Source of the DNA: Stagonosporopsis chrysanthemi
Taxonomy: Eukaryota > Ascomycota > Dothideomycetes > Pleosporales > Didymellaceae
Assembly: GCA_022560025.1 (NCBI GenBank)
Contig: JAFISE010000030.1
Span: 62,001-126,000 of the forward strand
Direction of reading: 5' to 3'
Length of the DNA: 64,000 nucleotides
Every line of letters begins with the position of its first letter. The first letter of the stretch is position 1. Below are positions 49,343 to 60,445 of the stretch, piece by piece. Below the pieces are notes generated by a model. It did not search any database. It was not told the origin of the DNA and saw nothing but the letters and a program-made list of their open reading frames with translations. The position numbers and the translations under genes were made by a program.

Positions 49343-51242
49343 TCAATCGGAGTCGCCCTCGAACTCGGAGATGTATGGGTCTGCGTATGCGAGTTAGCCT
49401 CTCTGCAGCCAGCATATCTCACGCACAGTAACGTACCTCTGTAAAGGGTATAGTCGAGTGTGCCTCCCACATGCTGCGCTAGGTAGTCGCTTAGCACCGT
49501 CTGGTTGTCGTCGGTCAATGCAGTATCAGGATCTGCCTGGTCGATCGTAACACGGATGCCTTGGTTGCCGGGACCAAGCATCGAGATGAACACGAAGAGC
49601 CCGTCAACGGAGAACTTGGAAATGCCTGAAAGCGTGACATCTCGCAAGTTGGGAAGAGCCCCAATAGCTGGCAGGATGACATCGTTAAGCTCTAAGCCGG
49701 TAACATATATTGTTTCAAGCTGCTTCAGATCTTGGAACATAGCGATGATATGTTCGTCCCGCAGCACCTCCAATAGTGTCAGCGACAGCCGTTGCAGCGC
49801 CTTCAGCTGCTTCAATGAATCGACGAGTATGTCGAGATCGTCTCGGAACATTCCTTCCGTCTCTCCGTTCAGCGTGAGCTCAACCAGATTTGCTTGCTGG
49901 TGGACAAGTGCCTGATGGAAGGTCTTGTGGTCCTTTAAGACGTATGAGTCGATTTCCAAATGCTCCAGTCGCATGTCATGCTCCAGGAGCACAGGGGTAA
50001 CAAGTGATGCTCCTGACGCAAAGTTCGAGAAGCGGATGCTTCGCAGATCTTTGCATTTTCTTAGCCACGCTATTGTCTCCAGGTACACGTCATTTTGGGT
50101 TGTCTGAAGGTCCACTACACCGTGAGTGTCCTCGATGCGCAATTGTCTGAGAGCCGTGCAGCCTTGAAGCATGGATAAGTGCGAAAGAGATTCATTCGAA
50201 GTGTACATTCCGAGGTCTTCGAGTGAGCCGCCGTGGTGACTCAACGCTAAGAACGTCTCTGCATCGGCGCCTATGTCGTGCATGGTCTGCAGCGACTTCA
50301 GCGAGTCGGCCCGCATCGAGCTCAAGAAATCGGCAAACTTGTGATCGCGGTCATCAGGATCTGACAAATGCCATGTGTAGATCATGAGAGAATTGAAGTT
50401 GGGGCAATGTTGGTGAAGCGATGCATGTACCAAGACATTCTCGAGCGGCTTGCCATCGAAAAGTTCGAGGCTTTGCAAACGAGGTAGTCGCGACGTCCAC
50501 CGAACAAGCGCTTCTGACTTTACTAAAGACAATCAGCAGACGAGACATGTATCAATAGCGGTGAGTACTTGCACTCTCCACTAATTGTTTCCAGCATGGG
50601 TGTGTGTTGTGTGACAGCTGCGTGAGTGAGTTTTGGTGCAAGTCGGCATGGTTTACCAGCGACATACCTTCTCCAATAGCTTCAATTGTGTCAGCGTCCA
50701 TCAGACCGGTGATCTTCTTGCCAGAGACACTCTTCCATGTTCTTGTCCGTTCGAATTGCTTCAGAGGGCCGGAGAAGAACTGCCTAGCAATGTTCAGCAG
50801 ACAAAAACATGTGGTCATAGGAAGGTTTACTTCGAGATTTTGTTGCGGAATTGATCATCGCCGAAGAGATTGCCAAGGTCACGAAAGTCGAGAGTCTTGA
50901 TATAGCGGCAGTATGGAAACATTGTGGCGTTCAAACTAGAGGCGATGATCGATCTCCATAAGATGGACCAGCGCTGGGTAACCAGGAGCTTTTGCGCGAG
51001 TGGCTGTCCAAGTGCATCGTCTCCCCCACCTCGAATAGGTGCTTCGTGATGTGAACTGCAGGAATGATCAGCATGTTGTGAACCATTATATTACGCGAAA
51101 CCCACCGATACAGGTTAGTCAGTGCAGGTACTGCAAGTACACGACTAGCGCAAGCGCAATTGAACAGTGTATCGAACTGTCGAAGATTTGCCAGCTCCTC
51201 GCAAAGCACATGCAAGATGTCATCAGGCAGTGCGGGTGCCAT
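49343..51242 (-). CDS. F-box / leucine-rich-repeat protein
   Basis: Six exons, complement of 51242-51106, 51055-50831, 50783-50668, 50617-50573, 50522-49437 and 49380-49343; 548 aa. The N-terminal F-box-like segment LPDDILHVLCEELANLRQFD is followed by irregular leucine-rich repeats (RLPRLQSLELFDGKPL, LEDLGMYTSNESLSHL, LEHLEIDSYVL, LVELTLNGE, LQRLSLTLLEVL, LPNLRDVTLSG). The C-terminus is acidic (SEFEGDSD). Likely a substrate receptor of an SCF ubiquitin ligase; target unknown. The 45-nt fourth exon (VTQHTPMLETISGE) is followed by an intron with GC-AG ends; GT alternatives nearby break the frame. The exon sum is exactly 549 codons. The start at 51242 is the first ATG; a non-ATG codon lies upstream. 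It shares a 197-bp promoter with RAD9. Confidence 0.85.
50523..50572 (-). other. GC-AG intron in F-box/LRR gene
   Basis: 50 nt; donor gcaagt after GAGT, acceptor ctttag. It joins ISGE to LKSEALVRW in frame. The only nearby GT donor gives the wrong phase. Confidence 0.72.
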
Positions 51243-51439
51243 ACTGGCGCGACCTTCCAAAAATGTCGTATCGGTGTTGATGTTATGTTGATGCTACTGC
51301 CCGACTCGAGCTCCGCAATGCTGCAGGGTCGCGCTTCCCGTGATGTCACCACGCTAGCGTGTTTTGGGACGCGTTTCCAGATGCCTAATTGCCATCAGTT
51401 GCGATACCAAACAGAACGCCACCGACATGAGCATGCGAC
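51243..51439. promoter_or_regulatory. Bidirectional promoter, F-box / RAD9
   Basis: 197 bp between two divergent start codons, so both genes must share a very compact promoter. It includes GCGTTTCC-like and ACGCGT-free sequence; no MluI cell-cycle box was found. Confidence 0.5.
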
Positions 51440-52846
51440 ATGGTCGTGCTCAATTTTACACTTATGCCCGAGGCGGCTGCGAAGATTCATGACCTCCTCG
51501 TCTGCCTCGGCAAATTCAGCGAAACCGTTGCCATCGAAGCGCGTCGAGAAAGAGTGGGTTATCTCAAGTTGCCTTCGTCCTAGCCACTCTCTCATGCTTC
51601 TTGTCAGTTCACATTCACCGCTCTCAATTCTTCGAAATCTGCATATTGTGCCGTGACACTGGACGGCAAGCAATTCTTCAGTAGCTATGAATGCATTCCA
51701 GATACAGGTACCGCAGACGGGCGCTTCACGTGTAGCATGTACACGAAAGCTCTGCTCTCCGTCTTCAAGGGACGGTTGTACGACCCACTAGGCCGAGATG
51801 GGGCAGTTGAGCGTTGCGAAGTCAGCTTGCAAGATCAAGATAACGAGGCCTATTGTAGGTTCATCATCAAGATGGTCTGCAATCAAGGCGTTACCAAGAC
51901 CTACAAATTGACGTACGAAGCCGTGGATGTCATGCATGCGCTCTTCGACCGCAGCGTAGCTCAGAATCGGTGGAGCATGCATTCGGGCGCTGTCAGAGAG
52001 TACATTGAGTATTTTGGAACCAAAACTGAACTGTTGGATGTGTTCACAGGAGAAGACGGGCGTTGCGTCTTCAAGAGCTACACTGAGAAGATCTCGGACG
52101 GAAAGGAAATTTTAAAGCACCCACTAGTCACCGCAGTTGCCGTCAACACATCTGACTTCGAAGACTTCAGCGTCCAAGCAGGCCTACACATCGTCATTAG
52201 TGTCAAGGATTTCAAGGCTATCGTTCTTCACGCGGATACCCTGAAGACGAGTCTTAAAGCTTACTACTCACAGCCAACACGACCGCTGCAGTTCAGCTAC
52301 GGATGCGACGGTCTCGTAGCGGAGTTCACCCTCATGACATCTGGAGACTATACCGGAGCTCCGCCCACGCCGACTGCAGCACCACAGCAGCACGCAGCCA
52401 CACAGCAAAGCAGACAAACATCACGTGCTCCATCAACGGTTTCTGAGCGGACAGATACTCGCAGCATGCGCTCGGAAATGCCGCCGCCAGTCCAACCGGC
52501 ATCACGCAGAGATCATAACGGCCGATTACGCAACCCCGGCTCACGACAGCCTTCGTCAGCGCCCTCTCAATCGCAGTCGATCCAATTACAAACAGAGCCC
52601 GATGATGAAGAAAGCTTGTTTGTGCCTCATGACGATGCAAGGATGCAGGAAGAAGAAGATGCGGCGTGGGCGCCTATGGACTACGATAAAGAAGAGACGT
52701 TGGGCTGGGACGCAAGCGCAGATCACGATGCTGCAATCTTCCCAACTTTCCGAGACAGTGGCAGCGTGTCGAGAACGACTACTATGGATAGCAATACTGT
52801 GATCGAGCCTACGCAGCGTTTGTCGGAGATCCAAGGGTTGTGGTAG
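51440..52846 (+). CDS. RAD9: DNA damage checkpoint clamp subunit Rad9
   Basis: Two exons, 51440-51553 and 51608-52846 (54-nt intron); 450 aa. Rad9 forms the 9-1-1 PCNA-like clamp with Rad1 and Hus1, loaded at damaged DNA to activate the ATR-type kinase (S. pombe Rad9, S. cerevisiae Ddc1). The N-terminal ~270 residues are the clamp domain: MVVLNFTLMPEAAAKIHDLL, FTFTALNSSKSAYC, FFSSYECI, and DYT near the end of the second half. The Ser/Gln/Pro-rich tail carries clustered SQ/TQ and acidic sites expected for checkpoint phosphorylation. The start was set by the conserved N-terminus and the intron joining EARRER to FTFTALN. Confidence 0.93.
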
Positions 52847-53206
52847 AGAACGCCAAGTAGAAGGAAGAATGGATTTACCGTACTATGTAATGTGCGTACT
52901 GGTACACTTTTTAGCGACGTTATCTGAGGCGTCGTGTGCGCATCGAGACCTGTTGACGAGTGTCTGGCAGTCTAGCTCGTGAGGAAACATCAGTAGAACC
53001 AAAGCCACAAACACTAAACGCCCCAAACTGCTGTGTAATGTGCTATTAGCTGATTCTTAAGCCTTTGTCCGTTATATACATGCGTCGTCCGTGTATTCCG
53101 TCTCTCAATCTCAGCACATTTCGGCACTCAAATTGCGAAGTTTGTAGGACGTGTGTGCACCGCTCGTAGGCTGATTGACGTACACGTCGGTGGCACCCGA
53201 GTTGGG
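52847..53206. other. Convergent 3' intergenic region
   Basis: 360 bp between the RAD9 stop and the stop of the PWWP-like gene; nothing recognised. Confidence 0.45.
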
Positions 53207-54745
53207 TCACGGTGCTGTATAGAGGTCCATGTCATCGCCCATCTCGTCATCAGCCTCCGGAAGCACGACACCTTCGTTTTGTTGCAGCTGCGGAAGTGCC
53301 TCCAATCGTGCCACCCTCTTTGCCAGAACATCTCTTTCAAGCTCTCGCAGCTGTTTGAGGCGGGTCAGGAAAATACCGCTAAGGGAGTCATCTTCAAGGT
53401 AGACGAAGAACAGGTCTGCGATGAACTCTGAGAACATATCCTTCAGGTCGTCGTGAGCTTGCAGAGAGACGTCGCTCTGGTAAATTAAGCACACGAAAGC
53501 CATGACGTTCCAAAGATCCCACCAGGGCCGCGCGGCCCGGATTTTCTCAACGATGCGCTCGAGTAGATCGTCCATGCTTAGCATCTCTGCGGTCTTCCAG
53601 GCGGAGATACACTGCGCAAAGGTTTCAGCGACTTGTTCTTCGTCGTCAGGATCTCTGTGGCCAAAGTCGCCGTCGGAGAGAAATTCAGCCGCCCATCTGA
53701 AGTCCGCTGGTAGAATGTCGATAAGGCGAGGATGAACCAGCTCCCAAGTGTTCTCCCCCATCGGCTCGAAATAGTGCCTTGCTGACACTGTGTCCCGAAA
53801 GTAACGACGGTCCCAGACACGATTTTTCAGCAGCTGTAGCCGAAATCGGCGGCGCTCAGGGTCGATGTTGTTGTCAGTTGCCGGGTCTACTTCAGGGCCC
53901 ACAAACACCTGGACAAATTGATTGCTGTCATCTCTATGGTGGGGTCAGTTTTAGTATTTGATATGCAGACACGTACTCACAAGTCTCCTTCGACGATGTC
54001 GCCATCAGGCGCCGCAGGAACAGGGGCAACTGGGCCATTCCGTTGAAAGACTTGCTTCGCATTCAGTTCTGGATGTGAAAGTGTTCTTGACGTGACATGC
54101 GGTTGCTGTGCAACATGTGTTGATGCAGTTGAATCCTTTCGGCGAGGCCTGGTTTCTGAAAATATAGGATGGGGCAAGGACCTGAATTGGCCCGCCGTGT
54201 GCTTCCATTGCTGCTGTGACTTTTGTAAAGGATCATCTAGAAGACTGAGCTGAATTGCTTGGAGCATCTCGGGGTCGTTGCTCCAGTCTTCCTCGTCGCT
54301 ATCAATCTTGATGATCTCTGGAGCGTCTGGAACAGCTTGGGTTGATGCTAGAATGGCCTGCCAGTAGTCCAGGTCGTAGGCACATTCCTCAGCCTCATGC
54401 GCGAGCTTGTATGCGCTTTCAAGACCAGGTGTAGACCGCTTAGTGGCTTCGTCCGCCACGAACGGATCGTACGGGATCATCTGGGAGGTTTGTGCCCATC
54501 GTCTGGCGCTGTCAGTGAATTGTTGTTTGGTGTTCACGTTAGCCTTACAGACTGTTGACGTCTACGACCGTGCCGAGCTTTAATACAACGCTGTAGAAAC
54601 CATGAGGCCGAGTCTCAAGGAACGTACGGGGGGTCGCCTCGTCAGTGAGGTAGACGGACGGCCAGAGCGGAACATCAGCTTGAGACCCTCGATAGAGGAT
54701 TATGCTGCCCGGCGTTACTTTGCGTGACTGTTTCGTAGAGTACAT
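53207..54745 (-). CDS. Uncharacterised protein: PWWP-like, UIM and BTB-like segments
   Basis: Three exons, complement of 54745-54549, 54508-53981 and 53933-53207 (introns of 40 and 47 nt); 483 aa. Residues ~8-60 (KVTPGSIILYRGSQADVPLW, then VYLTDE and an aromatic FYSVVLKLG) resemble a PWWP-type fold with WPSV in place of PWWP. Near residues 155-170 DPEMLQAIQLSLLDD is a good ubiquitin-interacting motif (acidic, AxxxS core). After a disordered linker, the C-terminal half (FVQVFVGPE, RRYFRDTVSARHYF, LPADFRWAAEFLSDGDFGHR, AWKTAEMLSMDDLLERIVEKI) has the layout of a divergent fungal BTB/POZ-like domain. A chromatin- or ubiquitin-linked adaptor role is inference. The 40-nt intron is unusually short but is the only join that keeps the frame. 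Confidence 0.75.
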
Positions 54746-55379
54746 CGTGACGGGGCGCTTGTGGCATCAAGTGAGGATGTGGCCGATGGTGAGATGAAGC
54801 AGTAGCGACCTCAAGTTTGCACGTTGAGTGTCGACCCAGCAGGAGGAATTGAGTCTGAGACAGACAAGCGAGGCGATGTGGTGTGCAACAAGAGTAGAGG
54901 GAGAGGGATAGAATTAGTAGCATCTCTCAAGCTTATAACCATATTACTATCAAACGTTGAGCTCAAGGTAAAGGTAGGGACCGGATAAGTAGGTGTGAGG
55001 TAAGAGAAAGCAACATCTGCCCGCAGCTGTACGCGAGCCAACAGCGTGCGCCTGCCGAATTCAAGTCTATCGCCATCTTCAGTTGCAAATGGACCGCCTG
55101 ACAGACACTATTAAATCGTGAATATAGAGGTGTGTAGGTCGTGATGCGGAGAGTCGCTCGGAGGTTGACTAAGCGAGCCGGTCAACCAATCATAATCAAC
55201 CAAACATGTGGCATCAAGCTCACAACGGGGAACCAGAGCTCGACAACACCGCGGATCCCCCTCGAATACAACAAAGCAGAAGCAGCACGTTGCTCTGCGC
55301 TCTGAGTCACATCCTCCCCGCCATACAAATCCACGACACTTTGAGCTTTCTACCTCCACAACCACACCAAACAGCAGCC
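54746..55379. promoter_or_regulatory. Divergent intergenic region, PWWP-like gene / SEC11
   Basis: 634 bp between divergent starts. ORFs here are short and unstructured. No motif assigned. Confidence 0.4.
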
Positions 55380-56047
55380 ATGTTCGGCGTCGCTGGCATG
55401 CAGCCCCGGCAACTCGCCGCACAAGTGTTGAACTTCGCGCTCGTACTCTCTACAGCCTTCATGCTCTGGAAGGGGCTCTCCGTCGTCAGCGACTCGCCGT
55501 CGCCCATCGTCGTTGTGTTGTCAGGATCCATGGAGCCAGCGTTCCAGAGGGGTGATCTGTTGTTCTTGTGGAACCGGGGGATGGACACACAGGTTGGCGA
55601 GATTGTGGTGTATAATGTCAAGGGCAAGGACATTCCGATTGTCCACAGGGTTGTGAGGAGATATGGTGGAAAGTAAGTGGATTGCTTCCATGTAATATGC
55701 AGCTCGAGGAGCGGGATGAAGCATGATTGAGCGCCGAGTTGCGGCGCACGCGTGCGCAGGACAAAGCGCAGTGCATTGAAGGAGTAAATTGAGGAAGTAC
55801 AGACTAACAAGCTCACAGCAAGACGCCTCTCCGCCTCCTCACTAAGGGCGACAACAACCTCGCAGACGATACCGAGCTCTACGCGCAGGGCCAGTCTTTT
55901 CTGAATCGCGAGGAAGATGTGATTGGCAGCGTAGTCGGCTTCATTCCCTTCGTCGGATACGTCACCATCTTGCTGAGCGAGCACCCGTGGCTGAAGCAGG
56001 TCATGCTCGGGCTGATGGGGTTGATGGTGGTCTTGCAGAGGGAATGA
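55380..56047 (+). CDS. SEC11: Signal peptidase complex catalytic subunit Sec11
   Basis: Two exons, 55380-55672 and 55819-56047 (146-nt intron); 173 aa (yeast 167). Catalytic subunit of the ER signal peptidase that removes signal peptides from secretory proteins. One N-terminal transmembrane helix ([20 protein letters not shown]) precedes the lumenal protease domain. Catalytic Ser50 lies in VVLSGSMEP, His89 in IVHRVV (His replaces the bacterial Lys) and Asp109 in TKGDNN. A C-terminal hydrophobic stretch ([14 protein letters not shown]) closes the protein. Residue numbers follow the start at 55380; a downstream Met at residue 7 is also possible. Everything expected for an active enzyme is present. 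Confidence 0.96.
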
Positions 56048-56491
56048 TGCAGGCACAAGCTGTGAAGAGTTTAAAAGAACTGTCGAGGATGGTTGGATAA
56101 GCATGTATAGATCAAATAAGCATGCACAGTACCGCAGGTTGGCCTGAGGCTGGCCAGTACTCGTTGCGGCCGTTGAAGCATCATAGCAAGGCGTTCTGGT
56201 ATTCAAATCAGCAGCAGGCTATTGTGTCTAGTTTGCCTCACGGTTTGCTTATCCAGTCTTTGTGTGTTTCGACAAGAATGTGACTTGAGTCAAGATTGAA
56301 TAGACACCTGCAACATGGTTTCTACCAGGATGTGAAGTATCAGGTGAGCTGATATAATGATATCACAGAGCACCAATTTCTCCTTCTAGACCCCAGCAGG
56401 ACAAAAAGGCAAGCCGCTTATACATGGGTAGCTACTTCCAGCCAGCTTCATCCCGCTTGACGCCCGACAGCAACCATCCGGCAAAAAAAGC
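56048..56491. other. SEC11 3' flank to tRNA gene
   Basis: 444 bp; nothing recognised. Confidence 0.4.
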
Positions 56492-56579
56492 TGCATTGTG
56501 CGAGGTTCGAACTCGCGACCCCCTGCTATCTCCAGTTATGGATGGGAAGCAGATATGCTAACCACTGCACTAACAATGC
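56492..56579 (-). tRNA. tRNA-Gly (anticodon CCC) with 15-nt intron
   Basis: Folds as a cloverleaf on the minus strand: acceptor stem GCATTGT/ACAATGC, D arm GTGC/GCAT, anticodon stem TCTGC/GCAGG with loop TTCCCA. T arm is GCGAG-TTCGAAC-CTCGC; discriminator A. The B box GGTTCGAAC is intact (GAGTTCGAACC). An intron of 15 nt (about 56528-56542, one base 3' of the anticodon) interrupts the anticodon loop, as usual for nuclear tRNA introns. The 3' CCA is not encoded. The exact intron edges can shift by one base. Confidence 0.9.
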
Positions 56580-58057
56580 TTGTGCTTGATGATATAAGTG
56601 CTGAAAACGGGGAGGTATATATTTCAAGAGGTTGTAGAGGTCCTAGAGCTTGACGCGACAACTGGCATCGCAGAGGCTACCGAGCGCCTAAGGAAAGATG
56701 TTGCTAATGCTTCAGTGGCGGTGTCTGGCTCTACATGGCGTCACAATGCAAGGTACGGGTCTACATACCGATCCCACTGCGCAGCGCCAGACGCGGCAGG
56801 CCTCGCTGGAACACCAAGTAATCTTTGAGGACTGAAGCTTCAGAACACCGACAACGCATCAAGCAAGTCTCTGAATAAGTTTTGAAACCAGGGGGCCAAA
56901 TCTCATTCATTGGAAACGTTTTGAGTTGGGGAGAGTCTTGAAGTGCCATTTTTCACGAGTAAAAAATGCTTCGGGCATGGCCGGCGTAATTCTGTTTACA
57001 CGCGGCTGAGATTTACAGCCGCGAATCAGAATCAAAATCCAGCGTGTAGACATTTCTAGCACACTTTACATGTGGCGGAGACAGTGCCTGCGGCAGTTTG
57101 AACTGTTGCTTACATATAGGCTTGGATGACCAAGATGCAACTATAGCAGTGTCCATCAGCTCCTCCAATGCGCGCGCTTGTTGCACCAAGTCTATCTCAA
57201 AGCGTCATCAATGTGGATAACATGATGAGTAGATGATGCTTCAGCCTGCCTGAGCCTGTCTTTCTCTGAACCCACCTTGTTAGCAAGTGCTTCCATGACC
57301 CTCCATCACACAGCGTTCCACAAAACGGACTTCTTCAGTGAGAAGTGAGGCCAACTTCGTACGGCGTGTCGGTCGAAGAAACAAGTATTTTCTTCTTCAA
57401 CAGCTACATTGGTCAAGGTTGCTTTACTCAAAGCAAATAGGCCATAAAGTCGAAGCCCCGAAATTAGCTCTTGCGTTTGGTACTGTAAATTTAAGAGCTG
57501 AGATGCGGTATCGACATCGCAGCATAACCGCGCTACGAGGACGCGTCAGGTCGCGTTGTCGTCAACACCACTCGCGCTAAGATACATGTACAGTGCACTA
57601 AGGTCCAGCACTATGTCTCGTTATGTGACCAAGATCAGCGCGAGAATTAGCTCCATCCTAAATATCTGCCTCAGATAATCCATCAACGGTGGGGTACCGT
57701 GGGCAAGCTCTGATAATTACAAACATCACGCATGCGGCAGAGATGTAAACATGATGAAACCGCAGTTGACTATTGTACAAAGATCATGATCTTCGTGATG
57801 CGCTCCGCGCCCTCGAGGGTAAGAGAACGCCATACATCATAAAGGTGCCGAAGCCATGTCTGCCTTGGTGAAGCTGTACTGCGGCAGTCCGCCGAAGAGA
57901 ACCAGATTGCTAGCTTGCCTCCGCATAGAACCATTAAGATGAACCATGTGAATAACCGATCCCGAGCCGCCGTGACACCTTACCACCAACCAAGAGAGCA
58001 GAAAGAGGAAGCACAAAAGTGCGTATTAGAGTAGGGAAAGGCAAATCGAGTAGGTGT
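56580..58057. other. Gene-free interval upstream of tRNA-Gly
   Basis: 1.48 kb between the tRNA 5' end and the NHP6 stop. No coding potential recognised; an 8-bp-stem hairpin occurs at 57001-57023. Several short ORFs are unsupported. Confidence 0.5.
57001..57023. repeat. Perfect inverted repeat, 8-bp stem
   Basis: CGCGGCTG and CAGCCGCG separated by AGATTTA in otherwise AT-rich intergenic DNA. Confidence 0.85.
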
Positions 58058-58525
58058 TTACTCAGACTCCTCTTCCTCCTCCTCGTCTTGGGCCTGCATA
58101 TGATGTTAGCTGCAGTGTCACATGGTACAGATACGTGCAAAATACCTGGTAGGCGGCCTTCTCCTCCTCGTAGCGCTTCTTGTCAGTGGCAGCCTTGGCC
58201 TCGTAGGGAGTGCGCTGCTTCTCGGACAGAGCCTTCCACTTCTCGCCAAGCATCTTGCCGACCTCGCCTGATTCTGTTAGAAAGCGTACAGGCTGCGTTG
58301 AGTTTCATCGATTTACCAAACTTGATGCCAGGGTTTTCCTCGCGAACCTTGTCACGCTGCTCGTTGGCAAAGAACATGTAGGCAGAGAGACCACGCTTAG
58401 GCGCGTTGGGGTCTGTCACTTGTTAGCAGCAGCGCGCGACGGACGACGCACGTGATCTTACCCTTCTTCTTCTTGCCGGCATCTGCCTTCTTGCCCTTGC
58501 CGCGGGTGACCTTCTCCTTAGGCAT
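58058..58525 (-). CDS. NHP6: HMG-box non-histone chromosomal protein Nhp6
   Basis: Four exons, complement of 58525-58462, 58412-58317, 58267-58146 and 58093-58058; 105 aa. Small abundant nuclear protein that bends DNA and works with the FACT complex on nucleosomes. A basic N-terminal arm ([14 protein letters not shown]) leads into the single HMG box: [60 protein letters not shown]. An acidic tail DEEEEEESE ends the protein, longer than in yeast Nhp6. The intercalating Met/Phe positions (AYMFF) are conserved. Introns are 49, 49 and 52 nt. Possible donor sites at about 59061 and 58805 on this strand hint at 5' UTR introns. Confidence 0.95.
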
Positions 58526-60445
58526 GTTGATGGTTTGTAGAGTCTTCAAGAGTGTTAGCTGACGTTCGATTGTTGGCGACGAAGCGGCTGCAACGCGCAG
58601 GCAAATGACAATCGCGTCGACTGAATGACGCAGAAACAAGGCGGACAGAAGTGAGCCACCACTACCGACGTTGGCGGTGTGTGGGAGTACATGAGTTGCA
58701 TGCGTGCAGCAGCATCGTGCGGCGCGTGCAGTGACGCGGTCGCAAAACACGGCGGTGCAGCGCGAAAATGCGCGATTTGGCGAAGATGGAAGCTGAGGGA
58801 ACTTACTGAAGGTTTGGGAACCGGTAGAATTCAATGGGTTGAGTGAAATCTGGATGGCGGTTAGTATGCGTGCTGTTGCTGTGCAGCGTGATGTGATGAA
58901 CAGGAATTGGAACGCGACGACGCCCGGGTTGCGCAGAAAAGAAGGCAGCAAGAGCTGTAGAGACGCGAATTGAGGCCAGTAAAGGCGCACAAAATAGTAT
59001 TGAGCAGTGTGGTTGTGTTGGGTATCAAGTTGGTATGTTATAGTGCAAGCGAGACTCACCAAAGTCGTGTTCTGCTGTGGAAGCAGTTTGTATGAGAGGT
59101 TTCTATGAGAGAAGGCGCGCTCACGCAAAGAGAAGCGGGCAACCAGCGTCCCCCCAAAACCGCAGGTGCCGCCAAGGGGCATTATGTAAGCGATGTTTAT
59201 GGCAGGCGCACCACCTAACAACGCCAGTGCTGCAACACACACACGGGCTGCAAACGATATCGGCGAAACGTGCAGAGTCGATTCGCTGTTTCTGAACATC
59301 TCTGGCATTCAATTGCGCAAACACTCATATCTTGTATTCAGTTTTGTCACTGCCAGAGCGCTGCAAGCACCCAGCATCTGCGCAAGGCGACGTACTTGGG
59401 CGCGGCTGGCCACCCTCCAACCTTGCCTGGTCGCTTGCGAGCAGTAAAATTGCGCGCTGCAGTCCACGCGTGCTGCGACTGGTCAATGCTGCGCAATGCT
59501 GCCCTTGATATCAATCAGGTTGTTGGCTGCTGGAAGGTGACTCGCTCGCCCGGCTGGTCACATTGCGCGCGCCGCCGAAAGGGGCGCCTGCAATCCTCAA
59601 TGTTCTCTAGAGGCCGCTTCGCTTGGGGGCTGGCCTGGCCGTCAGCTCGTCTCATTGACCCCGCAGCACTCATCTTTCACGGCATTGCCGTTACCCATGG
59701 GCCGAGTTTCATGCGCCAGCACAAAGGCGGCTGGCTGTCTCGCTGCCAGCACCCGTGACTCGAGAGCTTGCGCGAGCCTCGAGGCCTGGACTCACCGCGA
59801 TTTTGAGCTACCAAGAGTCTTGACGCTTTTCAGATCATCGTGTAATTTCATACATTACTTCAGCCTCTCTACTAGGCGCTACCGTCACAGCGCTGAAGCC
59901 GGTGCAAGCCTGCGATGTGAGCTCATGATCTGCATCGCCATTGGCGCAGGCGTATTGCGGTTTGCGTCACGCTCCACCTTGCCTCAAATGTGACATCGCC
60001 ATTGAGTAAAAGGAATACGAACAGCCAAGCTTAGCATCTCAACACCAAGAACTACACTCGATATAGCTTTATTCATACCGTGCACTGTGCTGAACCTCGG
60101 ACGCACAGTCCTGAAGCTCTCAGGCCATAGCTTCATAGCTCCAGCTGTTTGTCAACAGACCACTACGTCATACCTTGCCTGAACGTTCTCACCACTTTCT
60201 GACCCAGCTTCCCGCATAGCTTCTCTTATGATAGTGTTCGCCTTTGACAAGCTAAAGCTGTCAGAGACTGCGAGCCATGCCTTGCAGCGCCACAGATTTT
60301 TGGCTGCGATTCCGCCTGTCCCATTTGCGGCTTACAGAAAATGTTGTAGCAACAACAGCAACAGCAAGCTGTGCGAGACCAACGCAAAAGCCCTTTTTGA
60401 GGTCCTGTCCTCTCGAGAGTCATACAATACCGTCCTTGGCCAGCC
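58526..60445. promoter_or_regulatory. NHP6 upstream region / CENP-H 3' flank
   Basis: 1.9 kb without a recognisable protein gene. Minus-strand GTGAGT and GTAAGT donor-like sites near 59061 and 58805 suggest a spliced NHP6 leader. The longest plus-strand ORF (162 codons) has no motifs. Confidence 0.4.

Noticed and set aside
50574..50585. 12-nt micro-exon in the F-box gene
   Set aside because: A first reading gave a 12-nt exon with GT-AG introns, but the 45-nt exon with a GC donor restores the conserved VTQHTPMLETISG segment.
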